The notes beneath the pieces were generated by a model that saw nothing but the letters and a program-made list of their open reading frames with translations, searched no databases and was not told where the DNA came from. Positions 28,162 to 37,773 of a DNA stretch of 64,000 nt are shown piece after piece. The stretch comes from Pseudomonas oryzihabitans (GTDB taxonomy: Bacteria > Pseudomonadota > Gammaproteobacteria > Pseudomonadales > Pseudomonadaceae). Location of the stretch: NCBI RefSeq assembly GCF_007665395.1, contig NZ_VDND01000002.1, positions 496,001-560,000 on the forward strand, written 5' to 3'. The translations under genes were made by a program, and so were the position numbers. Within the stretch, counting starts at the first letter, position 1. Every line of letters starts with the position of its first letter.

Positions 28162-28443
28162 TCAGTTCGCGACCGACAACCGATTCACCTGGCTGCTGCC
28201 GCCAGCGAGCAGGGCCGTGACGCCATGGCCTTCATCGATGGCGATCCCCAGGCGGATGCTGTCGATCAGCCGCGCCAGACGGGTGTGGTCGTGCAATTGC
28301 TGCTTGCTGATCAACCGCTTCACCTTGACGCCACTGTCATCCGACAGCGTCAGGCTGACGCTGCCGTCGAGTCGCTCGATGCGGAAATTGACCCGGAAGT
28401 CATGCTCGAAAGCCGCGGCGATGAGTTGGAAAGGGTTGTCCAT
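28162..28443 (-). CDS. DUF3509 small protein, second copy
   Basis: 93 residues from ATG 28443 (MDNPFQLIAAAFEHDFRVNF), the same helix–strand–strand–helix plan as the product of 27304-27591: DGSVSLTLSDDSGVKVKRLISKQQLHDHTRLARLIDSIR. Identity between the two is low but the family pattern is shared. The ATG at 28443 has AGG at a normal distance, whereas ATG 28479 has no ribosome-binding site. Lies 18 bases upstream of the 141-residue Cys-rich gene. Confidence 0.8.
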   Translation of the reverse strand: MDNPFQLIAAAFEHDFRVNFRIERLDGSVSLTLSDDSGVKVKRLISKQQLHDHTRLARLIDSIRLGIAIDEGHGVTALLAGGSSQVNRLSVAN

Positions 28444-28540
28444 GGCGTACCTGACTGGCGTGAGCGGGGTCAGAGCCATTGACTTCGAGGGGCCGGGGTA
28501 GTTCTGGCGCGATGCGCAGAAGTATGACCGACGGCCCGTT

Positions 28541-29419
28541 TCAGCCGCTCACCTGAGGTTCGCGCTCGTCCCAGCACTGGGCGAAGGCCGTTTGCCATTC
28601 CGGTAGCGGCTGGCCCAGTACGGTCGCCAGCTTGGCGGTGGACAGGCGGGAGTTGGCGGGCCGGTAGGCCGGGGTGGGGTAGGAGCTGCTCGGGATGGGG
28701 TTGAGGCGGGCTTTCAGCTGGCCGCTTGCGCGCAGCCGCTCGGCGATGGCTTCGGCGAAGCCGAACCAGGAGGCGGTACCGTTGGCGGTCAGGTGGTAGG
28801 TGCCCCAGAGGTCTTGCTCGCCGCTGCGGGCGAGCAGGCGCTCGGTGGCATCGGCGATGGTGCGGGTCCAGGTGGGCGCGCCGACCTGGTCGTCGACGAT
28901 GTTCAGTTCGTCCCGCTCGCTGAGCAGGCGCACCATGGTGCGCAGGAAGTTGTTGCCCTGCCAGGAGTAGACCCAGCTGGTGCGCAGGATGAAGTGGCGC
29001 TCGGCGTTTTCCCGGACCGCATTCTCGCCGGCCAGCTTGGTGCGGCCATAGACGTTGAGCGGGCAGGTGGGGTCGTCTTCTTCGTAGCGGCCCTGCTTGA
29101 GACCGTCGAAGACGTAGTCGGTGGAGTAGTGCACCAGCGGGATGCCCAGCCGCTGCGCGGCCCGGGCGAAGACCAGCGGCACCTGTTCGTTGATCAGGGT
29201 GGCGGTCTGGGCATCGCTTTCCGCGGCGTCCACGGCGGTGTAGGCCGCGGCATTGATCAGGACGTCGGGTCGTGCGGCCAGGACGCGCTCATAGAGGGCG
29301 TCCAGTTGGGTGAAATCCACCTGGGCGCGGCCGACGACGGTGACCTGGGCCTTGGGGGCCAGCAGCCGCTGCAGCGCCTGAGAGAGTTGTCCGTGTTGAC
29401 CCGCGATGAAGACGTTCAT
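28541..29419 (-). CDS. rfbD: dTDP-4-dehydrorhamnose reductase
   Basis: NADPH-dependent last step of dTDP-L-rhamnose synthesis for LPS, rhamnolipid or glycan decoration. 292 residues of the extended SDR family: a Rossmann start (IAGQHGQLSQAL, a variant of GxxGQLG), NAAAYTAVDAAE, the S-T-D-Y-VFDG segment and the catalytic YGRTK. The usual partners rfbA, rfbB and rfbC are not in the window, so the pathway is split. The 576 bases upstream form an AT-rich gene-free region, and an independent promoter is likely. Confidence 0.93.
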   Translation of the reverse strand: MNVFIAGQHGQLSQALQRLLAPKAQVTVVGRAQVDFTQLDALYERVLAARPDVLINAAAYTAVDAAESDAQTATLINEQVPLVFARAAQRLGIPLVHYSTDYVFDGLKQGRYEEDDPTCPLNVYGRTKLAGENAVRENAERHFILRTSWVYSWQGNNFLRTMVRLLSERDELNIVDDQVGAPTWTRTIADATERLLARSGEQDLWGTYHLTANGTASWFGFAEAIAERLRASGQLKARLNPIPSSSYPTPAYRPANSRLSTAKLATVLGQPLPEWQTAFAQCWDEREPQVSG

Positions 29420-29995
29420 GTGACTGAGCTATTCCAGAAGGGCTGGCGCGTCCATGCCGGGGTGACAGGGTGGGCGTCGCCACGACAGCCCTGAGCAAAA
29501 GGCGCAGTCTACCCGATGACCGGCGCAGTACAAGGCTAGCCTTTCGCCTGCTCCCCTGCCTGGCGGGCGGCTCTAGCCAAGGCCTCGTATCCCGCTGGCC
29601 CTTTTCCAGCGCACGGAAAAAATAGCTTTCACGAATACTTGACAATCGTGCGACAACTGACAGGTTTCCGCTGGTCTGTTTCCCCTCGAGTTGTGCACAA
29701 CCTGTGCTAGCGGTTGTCAAGCCCTTTTCAAGCGCGGGATTTCACCGCCCGAAATCGCTCTATTGAATTAAGTTGTTGATAATATTGAACTTATTAAAGT
29801 GTTCAAAAAATGATCAACTTGTTCGGGGGGCCCGCAGAGCAAGGCTCCGCGTTCTTTTCCACCACGTTTTCAACAAAGTTATCAACAGAAGCTGTGGATT
29901 GTTCGGGAAGAAGCCGGCCCGCCAACCTTAATCGACGCTGAACGAAAGGCCCCACGGCGTCCGTGCGCACGGGCGTCCTTTCGCTGCCGCTCGCG
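29420..29995. other. AT-rich gene-free region between the hybrid kinase gene and rfbD
   Basis: 576 bases with no supported gene, and with a markedly AT-rich core (29755-29825) in a GC-rich chromosome. It holds two inverted copies of TTATCAACA (29879-29887 on plus, 29774-29782 on minus), TTGTGCACA (29691-29699), TGTGGATTG (29893-29901), a facing pair CTTGACAA (29638-29645) and TTGTCAAG (29714-29721), and a large imperfect dyad (29770-29820). DnaA binding or a regulated promoter for rfbD are the main ideas. Confidence 0.6.
29770..29820. repeat. imperfect inverted repeat, about 20-bp arms
   Basis: The left arm AAGTTGTTGATAATATTGAAC and the right arm GTTCAAAAAATGATCAACTT are near reverse complements (GTTCAA and ATCAACTT blocks shared) around a 10-base AT spacer. 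Likely a protein-binding site or a cruciform-prone element. Confidence 0.65.
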
Positions 29996-32900
29996 TCAGC
30001 CGGAGAGGGCCAGCTGTCGACTCAGCAGCGCCCGCAACGAGGCCGGCTTCACCGGTTTCGGCAGGAAGTCCAGGCGCGCCTGGCGCACCTTGGCCAGGCA
30101 TTCCGGGCGGCCATCTGCGCTGATGACGATGCCGGGAATATCCTGGCCCAGCGCCTGGCGGATCCATTCGGCGACGTCCGGGCCGGTGTCGGCATCGCTG
30201 AGGTGGTAGTCGACGATCAGCAACCGCGGTACCACGCCCTGTTGCAGCAGCAGGGCGCATTCCTCCCGGCTGCGCGCGGTCCAGACCTGGCAGCCCCAGC
30301 GCCCCAGCAGGCTGCGCAGGCCCAGCAGGATGCTGTCCTCGTTGTCGATGCACAGCACCGGGTCCCCCGGCAGGGGCTGGCTGGCTTCGCTGGCGGCCGC
30401 CGCCTGGATGGCCAGCGCGGGCGCCAGGGGTACCTTGACGCTGAAGACGCTGCCATGTCCCGGCCAGGAGCGCACCGAGAGCTCGTGGCCGAGTACCCGG
30501 CAGAGCCGGTCGGCGATCGCCAGGCCCAGGCCCAGGCCCTTCTCCGCGCGGGTCTGGTGACTGTCCAGGCGCTTGAATTCCTCGAAGATGAGGTCGAGCT
30601 TGTCGGGCGGGATGCCGGGGCCACTGTCCCAGACCTCCAGGCTCACGCGCTGCCCCTGGCGGCGCACGCCGAGCAGTACCCGGCCATGGGCGTACCTCAG
30701 GGCGTTGGTGAGGAAGTTCTGCAGCACCCGGCGCAGCAGCTTGCTGTCGCTGTTGACCACCAGCTGGCTGCCACGGATGCGCAGCGTCGTGCCCTGGTCC
30801 CGGGCCAGGGCCAGGAATTCGACGCCCAGGGCGTCGAGCAGGGTAGCCAGGGCGAAGGGCGCCGGCGTCGCGAGGATCCGCCCGTTCTCCAGGCGCGAGA
30901 TGTCCAGCAGGTCGGCGATCAGGTCCTCGCTGGATCTCAGGGCGCTGTCCATGTTGCGCACCAGTTCCTGGGCCTCCTGGGCCAGGCCGTCCTGGTGGGC
31001 GAGGGCGGCGGTGAACAGCCGGGCGGCGCTCAGGGGCTGCATCAGGTCATGGCTGACGGCGGTGAGGAAGCGACTCTTGGACTGATTGGCCGCCTCGGCA
31101 TGGGCCTTGGCCTCGACCAGCGCCTGGTTGAGCTGCGACAGCTCGCGGGTGCGCTCCTCGACCCGCTGCTCCAGCCCCTCGTTGGCCTCGCGCAGGGCGC
31201 GCTCGGCTTCGCGGAAGGCGGTGATGTCGGTGAAGCTCATGACGAAGCCGCGCCCGGGCATAGGGCTGCCGATGAGTTCGATCACCCGGCCATTGGGAAA
31301 GGTGCGCTCCGAGGTGTGGGGAATGCCCTGGCGCATCCGCTCCACCCGGCGCGCCACGTGCTCGTCGGGATCGCCCGGGCCGCAGAGACCGCGCAGCGCG
31401 TTGTAGCGGATAATCTCGGCGATGGGGCGACCGACCTGGATCATGCCGTCGGGATAGTCGAACAACTCGAGGTAACGCTGGTTCCAGGCCACCAGGCGCA
31501 GCGACTGGTCGACCACGCTGAGGCCCTGGGAGATGTTCTCGATGGCGCCCTGCAGGAGCGCCCGGTTGAATTCCAGCACCTCCGAGGCTTCGTCGGCGAT
31601 GCGCACCACGTCGTCGACCTGCATGTCGCGGCCTTCGATGGCGGCCTTGACCACGGCACGCGCCGAGGAGGCGCCGATCACCCCTGCCAGCAGCCGCTCG
31701 GTCTGGGCGATCCATTCGCTGTTGGCATTGATGCCGGGGTGGTAGGTCAGGCCACTCTGCTCGGCGAAGCGACTGAAGCTCAGGCGCGCGCGCTCGTCAC
31801 CGACGAAGCGGGCGGCGAGCAGCCGCAGGTCTTCCAGCTTGACCGCCAGCAGCGCGCGGTTGCGCGGCTTGGGCAGGGCGTACTGGGCGATGAAGCGCCC
31901 GGCCTGCCAGTATTCCGAGACTCGGGTGCGCGAGAGCAGCGAGACCAGGGCGAACAGCAGGAAGTTGCCGGCCAGGGAGGCGAGGGCGCCCACGGTGGTG
32001 GGTTGCAGGGCGCGGTCGCCACTGGGGCGCTCGAACCAGGCCAGGCCCGGGAAGGCTTCCAGGGGCCATTGCAGGCTGGCGGCCACCACCGGCAGCACCA
32101 TCAGGTAGCCCCAGAGCAGCGCGCCGGCGGTGAGACCGGCGAAGACGCCGCGGCGGTTGGCCGCCTTCCAGAACAGCGCCCCGACCATGGCCGGGCCGAG
32201 CTGGGCGATGGCGGCGAAGGCGATCTGGCCGATGGTGGCGAGGCTGGCGCTGGAGCCCAGCAGCCGATAGCTGCAGTAGGCCAGCACCAGGATGATCACG
32301 ATGCTGGCGCGGCGCACCGTGAGCATCCAGTGGCTGAACACCTCGTGGGGGCTTTCCACCTGGCCACGGCGCTTGAGCAGCCAGGGCAGCACGATGTCGT
32401 TAGAGACCATGGTCGAGAGTGCCACGCAGGCGACGATCACCATGCCGGTGGCCGCCGAGGCGCCGCCGAGGAAGGCCAGCAGCGCCAACCCCGGTCGGTC
32501 CTGGGCCAGCGGCAGACTGATGACGAAGGAGTCCGGCAGCACGCCGCCGGGCAGGTGCAACTGGCCGGCCAGGGCGATGGGGATGACGAAGAGGGCGGCG
32601 AGGGCGAGGTACAGCGGGAAGACCCAGCGCGCCAGGTTGACGTCCCGGGTGTCGGTGTTCTCCACCACCGTGACATGGAACTGCCGCGGCAGGCACATCA
32701 CCGCGATGAAGGCCACGCCGGTCTGGATCAGCAGGCCCGGCCAGTCGAGGGTCTCGCGCCAGTAGTCATGCAGCTGGGGTGCCTGTTGCGAGCGGGCGAG
32801 CAGGTCGCCGAAGCCCGCGTGCAGGTCGTAGGTGACCCAGAGCCCCACGGCGAGGAAGGCGGCCAGCTTGACCAGCGACTCGAAGGCGATCGCCAGCATC

Positions 32901-33466
32901 ATGCCGCGGTGATGCTCGGTGACGTCCAGGTTGCGGGTGCCGAAGAGGATGGCGAACAGCGCCAGCACCAGGGAGACGAACAGCGCGGTGTCCTGGGCGC
33001 GGGTGCCCTGGGTCTCGGCGTTGATGCCGGTCAGCAGGTTGACGCCGATGACGATGCCCTTGAGCTGCAGGGCCAGGTAGGGCAGCACGCCGACCAGGCA
33101 GATGAGTGCGACCACGATGGCCAGGGTCTGGGACTTGCCGTAGCGGGCGGCGATGAAGTCGGCGATGGAGGTGATGTTCTCCTTCTTGCTGATCAGCACC
33201 ATCTTCTTCACCAGTTGCGGCGCCAGCAGCAGGAAGAGGATGGGGCCCAGGTAGATGGGCAGGAAGGACCAGAGCTGGTCGGCGGCCTGGCCGACCGCGC
33301 CGAAGAAGGTCCAGCTGGTGCAGTAGACCGCGAGCGACAGGCTGTAGACCCAGGCGCGCAGGCGCGGCCGCAGCGGTGGCCGGCGGTCGCCATAGAAGGC
33401 GATGCCGAACAGCAGGGCCAGGTAGCCGAGGGTGACGCTGATGATGAGTCCGCTGGGCAGGGACAT
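29996..33466 (-). CDS. SLC5-type hybrid sensor histidine kinase/response regulator (PA3271/CbrA-like)
   Basis: 1156 residues. The N-terminal half (about 1-510) is a solute:sodium-symporter-like domain with about 13 helices; a PAS region follows (VVDQSLRLVAWNQRYLELFDYPDGM), then a coiled coil, HisKA with the phosphorylatable His in SHDLMQPLSAARL, an HATPase domain (NFLTNALRYA, SGPGIP, GLGLGLAIADRLC) and a C-terminal receiver with the acceptor Asp in LLIVDYHL and the conserved Lys in LPKPV. CbrA and its relatives pair transport-like sensing with a kinase; this one also carries its own receiver. ATG 33466 has GGAG 6 bases upstream. No response regulator gene is adjacent. Confidence 0.9.
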   Translation of the reverse strand: MSLPSGLIISVTLGYLALLFGIAFYGDRRPPLRPRLRAWVYSLSLAVYCTSWTFFGAVGQAADQLWSFLPIYLGPILFLLLAPQLVKKMVLISKKENITSIADFIAARYGKSQTLAIVVALICLVGVLPYLALQLKGIVIGVNLLTGINAETQGTRAQDTALFVSLVLALFAILFGTRNLDVTEHHRGMMLAIAFESLVKLAAFLAVGLWVTYDLHAGFGDLLARSQQAPQLHDYWRETLDWPGLLIQTGVAFIAVMCLPRQFHVTVVENTDTRDVNLARWVFPLYLALAALFVIPIALAGQLHLPGGVLPDSFVISLPLAQDRPGLALLAFLGGASAATGMVIVACVALSTMVSNDIVLPWLLKRRGQVESPHEVFSHWMLTVRRASIVIILVLAYCSYRLLGSSASLATIGQIAFAAIAQLGPAMVGALFWKAANRRGVFAGLTAGALLWGYLMVLPVVAASLQWPLEAFPGLAWFERPSGDRALQPTTVGALASLAGNFLLFALVSLLSRTRVSEYWQAGRFIAQYALPKPRNRALLAVKLEDLRLLAARFVGDERARLSFSRFAEQSGLTYHPGINANSEWIAQTERLLAGVIGASSARAVVKAAIEGRDMQVDDVVRIADEASEVLEFNRALLQGAIENISQGLSVVDQSLRLVAWNQRYLELFDYPDGMIQVGRPIAEIIRYNALRGLCGPGDPDEHVARRVERMRQGIPHTSERTFPNGRVIELIGSPMPGRGFVMSFTDITAFREAERALREANEGLEQRVEERTRELSQLNQALVEAKAHAEAANQSKSRFLTAVSHDLMQPLSAARLFTAALAHQDGLAQEAQELVRNMDSALRSSEDLIADLLDISRLENGRILATPAPFALATLLDALGVEFLALARDQGTTLRIRGSQLVVNSDSKLLRRVLQNFLTNALRYAHGRVLLGVRRQGQRVSLEVWDSGPGIPPDKLDLIFEEFKRLDSHQTRAEKGLGLGLAIADRLCRVLGHELSVRSWPGHGSVFSVKVPLAPALAIQAAAASEASQPLPGDPVLCIDNEDSILLGLRSLLGRWGCQVWTARSREECALLLQQGVVPRLLIVDYHLSDADTGPDVAEWIRQALGQDIPGIVISADGRPECLAKVRQARLDFLPKPVKPASLRALLSRQLALSG

Positions 33467-33624
33467 GGCGACTCCAGACATTCCAGGCGCCCGTCGCGCC
33501 CGGGCAAAGTGTCGCACCTCGGGGCGCCGGACGTCAGGTCTGGCGGGTGGCGGGGTGACAGGGTGTTGAGCCGGGCGGCCGGCCCTGTTAGGTTGGCGGG
33601 CTGATTCGAGCGAGAGAGAGTGTC

Positions 33625-34191
33625 ATGTTCCAAGCGCAGCCCATTTCCCTGCAACGTGGTGCGCTGCGCCTGGACCCCCTGGCGGAGAGCGACGTGCTGG
33701 AGCTGGTCAGCCTGGCCGAGCGCAATCGCGAAGCGCTGCATTATCTCAGCGGCCCGCTGCGGCCGGACTGGTACCGCCAGGCCCTGGCCGAGCAGCGCGA
33801 GGGACGGGCACTGCCCTTCGTCGTGCGCGTCGCCGATCGACTGGTCGGCACTACCCGCTTCGCCGACTTCCTGCCGGCGCTGCCAGCCGCCGAGATCGGC
33901 TGGACCTGGCTCGACGCGGAGCAGCATGGCAGCGGCCTGAACGGCAGCATCAAGTACCTGATGCTCCGCCACGCCTTCGAGCACTGGCAGCTGGTGCGGG
34001 TGCAGCTGAAGACCGCAGCCGCCAACCTGAGGTCCCAGGCCGCCATCGAGAAGCTCGGCGCCGTCCGCGAAGGCCGCTTGCGCCATCATCGGCGGCTGGC
34101 GGACGGTCGCCTGGACGATACCGTCATGTACAGCATCACCGACCGCGAATGGCCTGAGGTGAAGGCGCGCCTGGAGGCGTCCTTCAGCTAG
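33625..34191 (+). CDS. GNAT-family N-acetyltransferase (RimJ/RimL-like)
   Basis: 188-residue GNAT protein. Near the end of the fold is the segment NLRSQAAIEKLGAVREGRLRHHRRLADGRLDDTVMYSI, typical of RimJ/RimL-like acetyltransferases acting on protein N-termini or small amines. The acetyl-CoA loop region is GSGLNGSIKYLMLRHAFEHW. ATG 33625 follows GAGAGAGAG. It is divergent from the hybrid kinase, as in P. aeruginosa around PA3270–PA3271 (from memory). The substrate is unknown. Confidence 0.85.
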   Translation: MFQAQPISLQRGALRLDPLAESDVLELVSLAERNREALHYLSGPLRPDWYRQALAEQREGRALPFVVRVADRLVGTTRFADFLPALPAAEIGWTWLDAEQHGSGLNGSIKYLMLRHAFEHWQLVRVQLKTAAANLRSQAAIEKLGAVREGRLRHHRRLADGRLDDTVMYSITDREWPEVKARLEASFS

Positions 34192-34365
34192 CCACCCGCG
34201 ATCCGCTACCGTTCGTCGGCCCTGTTCAGGCGGCGAACGGTCTGCGTCGCTCCTTTGGCGCCGTTATTCTAGCGCCTGCGCTTTCCGTCCCAACAGTTTT
34301 CCGCGCCACGGCCGACATCTCTGCTCAATGGCAAGAATTCGCCTGTCTCTTTCGCGGATCGCTGT

Positions 34366-36822
34366 ATGTCTCCACTGTCGCCTTCCTCTGCCTTGCGCAC
34401 CCTCAGGGTCGTCTGGCCCTTCGTCATCATCCTGTCCTGTCAGGCGCTGGTCGCCATCGTCAGCCTGCAACTGCTGTCGACGGTGCGCGCCTATGTCACC
34501 GCGGAAAGCCTGTGGAGCAAGAGCCTGGGCAACGCCATGCTGTCGCTGGGCGCCTATCTCGACGAAGGTCGCCTGCAGTCCTTCCTGGACTATCGCGCCT
34601 CCATCAGCGTCAATGACCTGGACCGCGCCGCGCGCGAGGAGCTGGACGCGGGGGGCAGTCACGCCGAGGCCGCACGACTGCTGCGCCTGGCCGGCAACGA
34701 CCCGGCGGATATCGACGGCCTCATCCGGCTCTTCCGCCTGGCCCGGCATGTCGAGCCCTTCGAGGGGGTGATCGCCCGCTGGCAGATCACCGATCCCTAC
34801 ATGGACGAATTCCAGGCCCTGGCGCAGACCGGCTTCGAGCTGATCAGGCTGCAGGGGCCGGGTCCGTCGCTGATTCCGCTGAAGCGCCAACTGCTGGACC
34901 TGCACGATCGAATGATGCCGGAGACGGTGGCCTTCTCGGAGCGCCTCGGGGTGGCCTCGCGGGAGCTGGTCAGGATGCTGCTGATCGCCAACGCCCTGGT
35001 CGGGGCGTTGCTGGTGTTCCTCGCCAGCTGGCGGATGCACAGCCTGGTGCAGCAGCGTTGGCGTTCCGAGCAGGCGCTGCAGGCTGAGAAGGAGCACATG
35101 CAGGTGATCCTGGCCGCCATCGGCGATGCGGTCCTGGCCCTGAACGGCCAGGGGCGGTTGCTCTATCACAATCCGGCCGCGGAACGACTATTGGAGCGGA
35201 CGGGGCTCGCCGCCGGTACTCCCGTGACCCAGCTGTTCGATATCCAGACCGAAGGCCAGCCGGGTTCGACGCGACCCCTGGCCGAGCGCTTGCTGAGCGA
35301 GGACTGGCTCGCGGGCAATGAGCTCCTGGCCCATCAACTGGTGCGCACGGACGGCCTGCGCATCCCGGTGGCCCTGACGGTGACGCCCCTGCCGCGTGGC
35401 GAGGCGGGCACCGGGGTAGTGCTGGTGCTGCACGACCAGACCCGCGAGCGCGCCTTCCTGCGCGACCTTGCCTGGCAGGCCAGTCACGATGCCCTGACCG
35501 GCCTGCTCAACCGCCGTGAGTTCGAGACCCGCCTGGAGCGGCTGCTGGCCCGCGAGGGACTGGAGTGCGCCTCGCTGCTGTTCATCGACCTCGATCAGTT
35601 CAAGATCGTCAACGACACCTCCGGGCATTTTCATGGCGATCGCCTGCTGCGCCAACTGTGCGAGTTGCTGGCCAGCCAGCTGGGCGAAGACGACTGCCTG
35701 GCGCGGCTGGGCGGTGACGAATTCGGCGTGCTGCTGGAGCACCGCGCGCCGGCCGAGGCCGAGGCGGTGGCCGAGCGCCTGCGCTGCTGCGTGGGGGCCC
35801 TGCAGTTCGAGGCGGCCGGCCAGGGCTTCCGGGTCGGCCTGAGCATCGGCGTGGTGCACCTGGGCGGCCAGCGCCTGGCGCCGGAGGAGGCGCTGCGGCT
35901 GGCCGACCTGGCCTGCTACGCGGCCAAGGACAAGGGGCGCAATCGCATCCAGGTGTTCGCCCCGGGCGACGTGGAGCTGGACCAGCGCCATGACCAGATG
36001 ACCTGGGTGCAACGCCTGCACCGGGCGCTGGACGAGGACAGGTTCCGCCTGTACGTCCAGCCGATCCTCGGCCTGGGCGAGCAGACCGCGGCGGATCGCC
36101 ATGTGGAGGTATTGATGCGGCTGGAGGAGGGCGACCGGCTGATCGCGCCGGGTGCCTTCATCCCGGCGGCGGAGCGCTACGGCCTGATGCCGGACCTGGA
36201 TCGCTGGGTGATCGCCGCGGCCCTGGCGCGCTTCGCCGAGCTGCCGGCTGGCCTGCTCGACACTCTCGCCATCAACCTCTCCGGGCATTCCCTCGGCGAG
36301 GTGGGCCTGGCGGCCTTCGTCAAGCAGCAGTTGCAGCACTGGCGCATCGCGCCGGCGCGGATCTGCTTCGAGATCACCGAAACCAGCGCCGTGGCCAACC
36401 TGGATGCGGCGCGGCAATTCATGGAAGAGTTGCGCGGACTGGGGGTGCGCTTTTCCCTGGACGACTTCGGCGCCGGGATGTCGTCCTTCACCTACCTCAA
36501 GCACCTGCCGGTGGACTACCTGAAGATCGATGGCAGCTTCGTCCGCCACCTGCTCGAAGACGCCGTGGACAGCGCCATGGTGGAGGCGATCAACCAGCTC
36601 GGCCATCTCACCGGCAAGAAGACCATCGCCGAATTCGCCGAGAACGCGGCGGTGGTCGCCGCCCTGGCTGCCCTGGGCGTGGACTACGCTCAGGGCTACG
36701 GCATCGCCCGGCCGCAGCCCTTCACCGAGGAAACCTGCCGGAGCCTGGTCCAGCAGGTCTGGCGCGAGGCCTCAGGGCCGGGCGTCGTCGTCCTTGAAGC
36801 GGCGGAAGAGGGTGGCCAGTAG
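34366..36822 (+). CDS. membrane GGDEF–EAL c-di-GMP turnover protein with PAS
   Basis: 818 residues: a helix at about 17-38, a periplasmic sensor of about 165 residues, a second helix (about 206-224), a PAS domain (about 245-365), GGDEF (active site GGDEF intact in [12 protein letters not shown]) and an EAL domain. The EAL signature reads EVLMRL, and [26 protein letters not shown] and AEFAEN keep the catalytic Asn, Glu, Asp and Lys positions, so both cyclase and phosphodiesterase could work. The nearest named layouts are RbdA and YegE. Its last 51 bases overlap the transporter gene on the other strand. Confidence 0.9.
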   Translation: MSPLSPSSALRTLRVVWPFVIILSCQALVAIVSLQLLSTVRAYVTAESLWSKSLGNAMLSLGAYLDEGRLQSFLDYRASISVNDLDRAAREELDAGGSHAEAARLLRLAGNDPADIDGLIRLFRLARHVEPFEGVIARWQITDPYMDEFQALAQTGFELIRLQGPGPSLIPLKRQLLDLHDRMMPETVAFSERLGVASRELVRMLLIANALVGALLVFLASWRMHSLVQQRWRSEQALQAEKEHMQVILAAIGDAVLALNGQGRLLYHNPAAERLLERTGLAAGTPVTQLFDIQTEGQPGSTRPLAERLLSEDWLAGNELLAHQLVRTDGLRIPVALTVTPLPRGEAGTGVVLVLHDQTRERAFLRDLAWQASHDALTGLLNRREFETRLERLLAREGLECASLLFIDLDQFKIVNDTSGHFHGDRLLRQLCELLASQLGEDDCLARLGGDEFGVLLEHRAPAEAEAVAERLRCCVGALQFEAAGQGFRVGLSIGVVHLGGQRLAPEEALRLADLACYAAKDKGRNRIQVFAPGDVELDQRHDQMTWVQRLHRALDEDRFRLYVQPILGLGEQTAADRHVEVLMRLEEGDRLIAPGAFIPAAERYGLMPDLDRWVIAAALARFAELPAGLLDTLAINLSGHSLGEVGLAAFVKQQLQHWRIAPARICFEITETSAVANLDAARQFMEELRGLGVRFSLDDFGAGMSSFTYLKHLPVDYLKIDGSFVRHLLEDAVDSAMVEAINQLGHLTGKKTIAEFAENAAVVAALAALGVDYAQGYGIARPQPFTEETCRSLVQQVWREASGPGVVVLEAAEEGGQ

Positions 36823-37713
36823 CGCCCCCGAAATGTTGTGCCAGACGCTGAACAGGGCGCTCGGCACCGCCGCCAGCGGTGAAAAATGCGCCGTGGCCAG
36901 GGCGGCGCCAAGGCCGGAATTCTGCATGCCGACTTCCAGCGCCAGGGATTTGCGCTGGGCTACCGGCAGCTTGCAGAACTTGCCGGTGAGATAGCCGAGC
37001 AGGAAACCGAAGCCGTTGTGCAGGACCACCACCGCCATGATCAGCAGGCCGGATTCGGCGATACGCGCCTGACTGGCGGCCACCACCGCGGCGACGATCA
37101 CCACGATGCTGATCACCGAGGCCAGCGGCAGCACCTCGACCAGGGCGCCGACGCGATTGCCCAGTACCCGCTGGGCGATCAGGCCCAGGGCGATGGGCAG
37201 CAGCACCACCTGCAGGATCGACCAGAACAGGCCGGCGAACGAGATCGGCAGCCAGGTGGAGGCCAGCAGCCAGATCAGCGCCGGGGTCAGCAGGGGGGCG
37301 AGCAGGGTGGTCACCGCGGCGATGGCCACCGACAGCGCCAGGTCGCCCTTGGCCAGCCAGGTCATGACGTTGGAGGCCGTGCCACTCGGGCAGCAGCCGA
37401 CCAGGATGACGCCCACGGCGATCTCCGGTGGCAGGTGGAACAGCTGGCACAGCGCCCAGGCCACCCCCGGCATGATGACGAAGTGCGCCACCACACCCAG
37501 CAGCACCCGCCAGGGGTGCCGGCCGAGGGCGGCGAAATCCTCGAGCTTGAGCGTCAGCCCCATGCCGAACATGATCACCCCCAAGAGCGGCACGATGGCC
37601 ACGCTCAGCGGCTTGAACACGGCGGGGGCGAAGAACGCCAACAGGGCGGCGAACAGCACCCAGAAGGCGAAGGTATTGCCGACGAAGCGGCTGAAGGCGG
37701 CCAGGGCACGCAT
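36772..37713 (-). CDS. bile acid:sodium symporter (BASS) family transporter
   Basis: 313-residue inner-membrane protein with about 10 helices. Conserved segments are [35 protein letters not shown] (the ion/substrate site) and [14 protein letters not shown]. Bacterial BASS members such as PanS move ketopantoate and related organic anions; the substrate here cannot be assigned. Its 3' end overlaps the GGDEF–EAL gene by 51 bases. The terminator of rdgC at 37740-37765 separates it from rdgC upstream. Confidence 0.88.
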   Translation of the reverse strand: MRALAAFSRFVGNTFAFWVLFAALLAFFAPAVFKPLSVAIVPLLGVIMFGMGLTLKLEDFAALGRHPWRVLLGVVAHFVIMPGVAWALCQLFHLPPEIAVGVILVGCCPSGTASNVMTWLAKGDLALSVAIAAVTTLLAPLLTPALIWLLASTWLPISFAGLFWSILQVVLLPIALGLIAQRVLGNRVGALVEVLPLASVISIVVIVAAVVAASQARIAESGLLIMAVVVLHNGFGFLLGYLTGKFCKLPVAQRKSLALEVGMQNSGLGAALATAHFSPLAAVPSALFSVWHNISGALLATLFRRFKDDDARP

Positions 37714-37739
37714 GGCAAACTCCTTTTATTAGTGGGCAG

Positions 37740-37765
37740 AAAAAAGGCCGGTCTGCGCCGGCCTT
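37740..37765 (-). terminator. rho-independent terminator after rdgC
   Basis: An AAGGCCGG/CCGGCCTT stem with a 6-base loop and a run of T on the minus strand (A-run 37740-37745), 8 bases after the rdgC stop. Confidence 0.9.
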
Positions 37766-37773
37766 GGTAAGGC

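Noticed and set aside
29691..29901. Chromosomal oriC
   Set aside because: dnaA, rpmH and dnaN are absent, and the 9-mers are imperfect; a secondary DnaA-binding site is the most that can be proposed.
29963..33604. A 1213-codon open frame on the plus strand
   Set aside because: It is antisense to the hybrid histidine kinase, whose domains are complete. The translation is low-complexity (His, Gln, Gly, Val), as expected from high-GC codon bias opposite a real gene.
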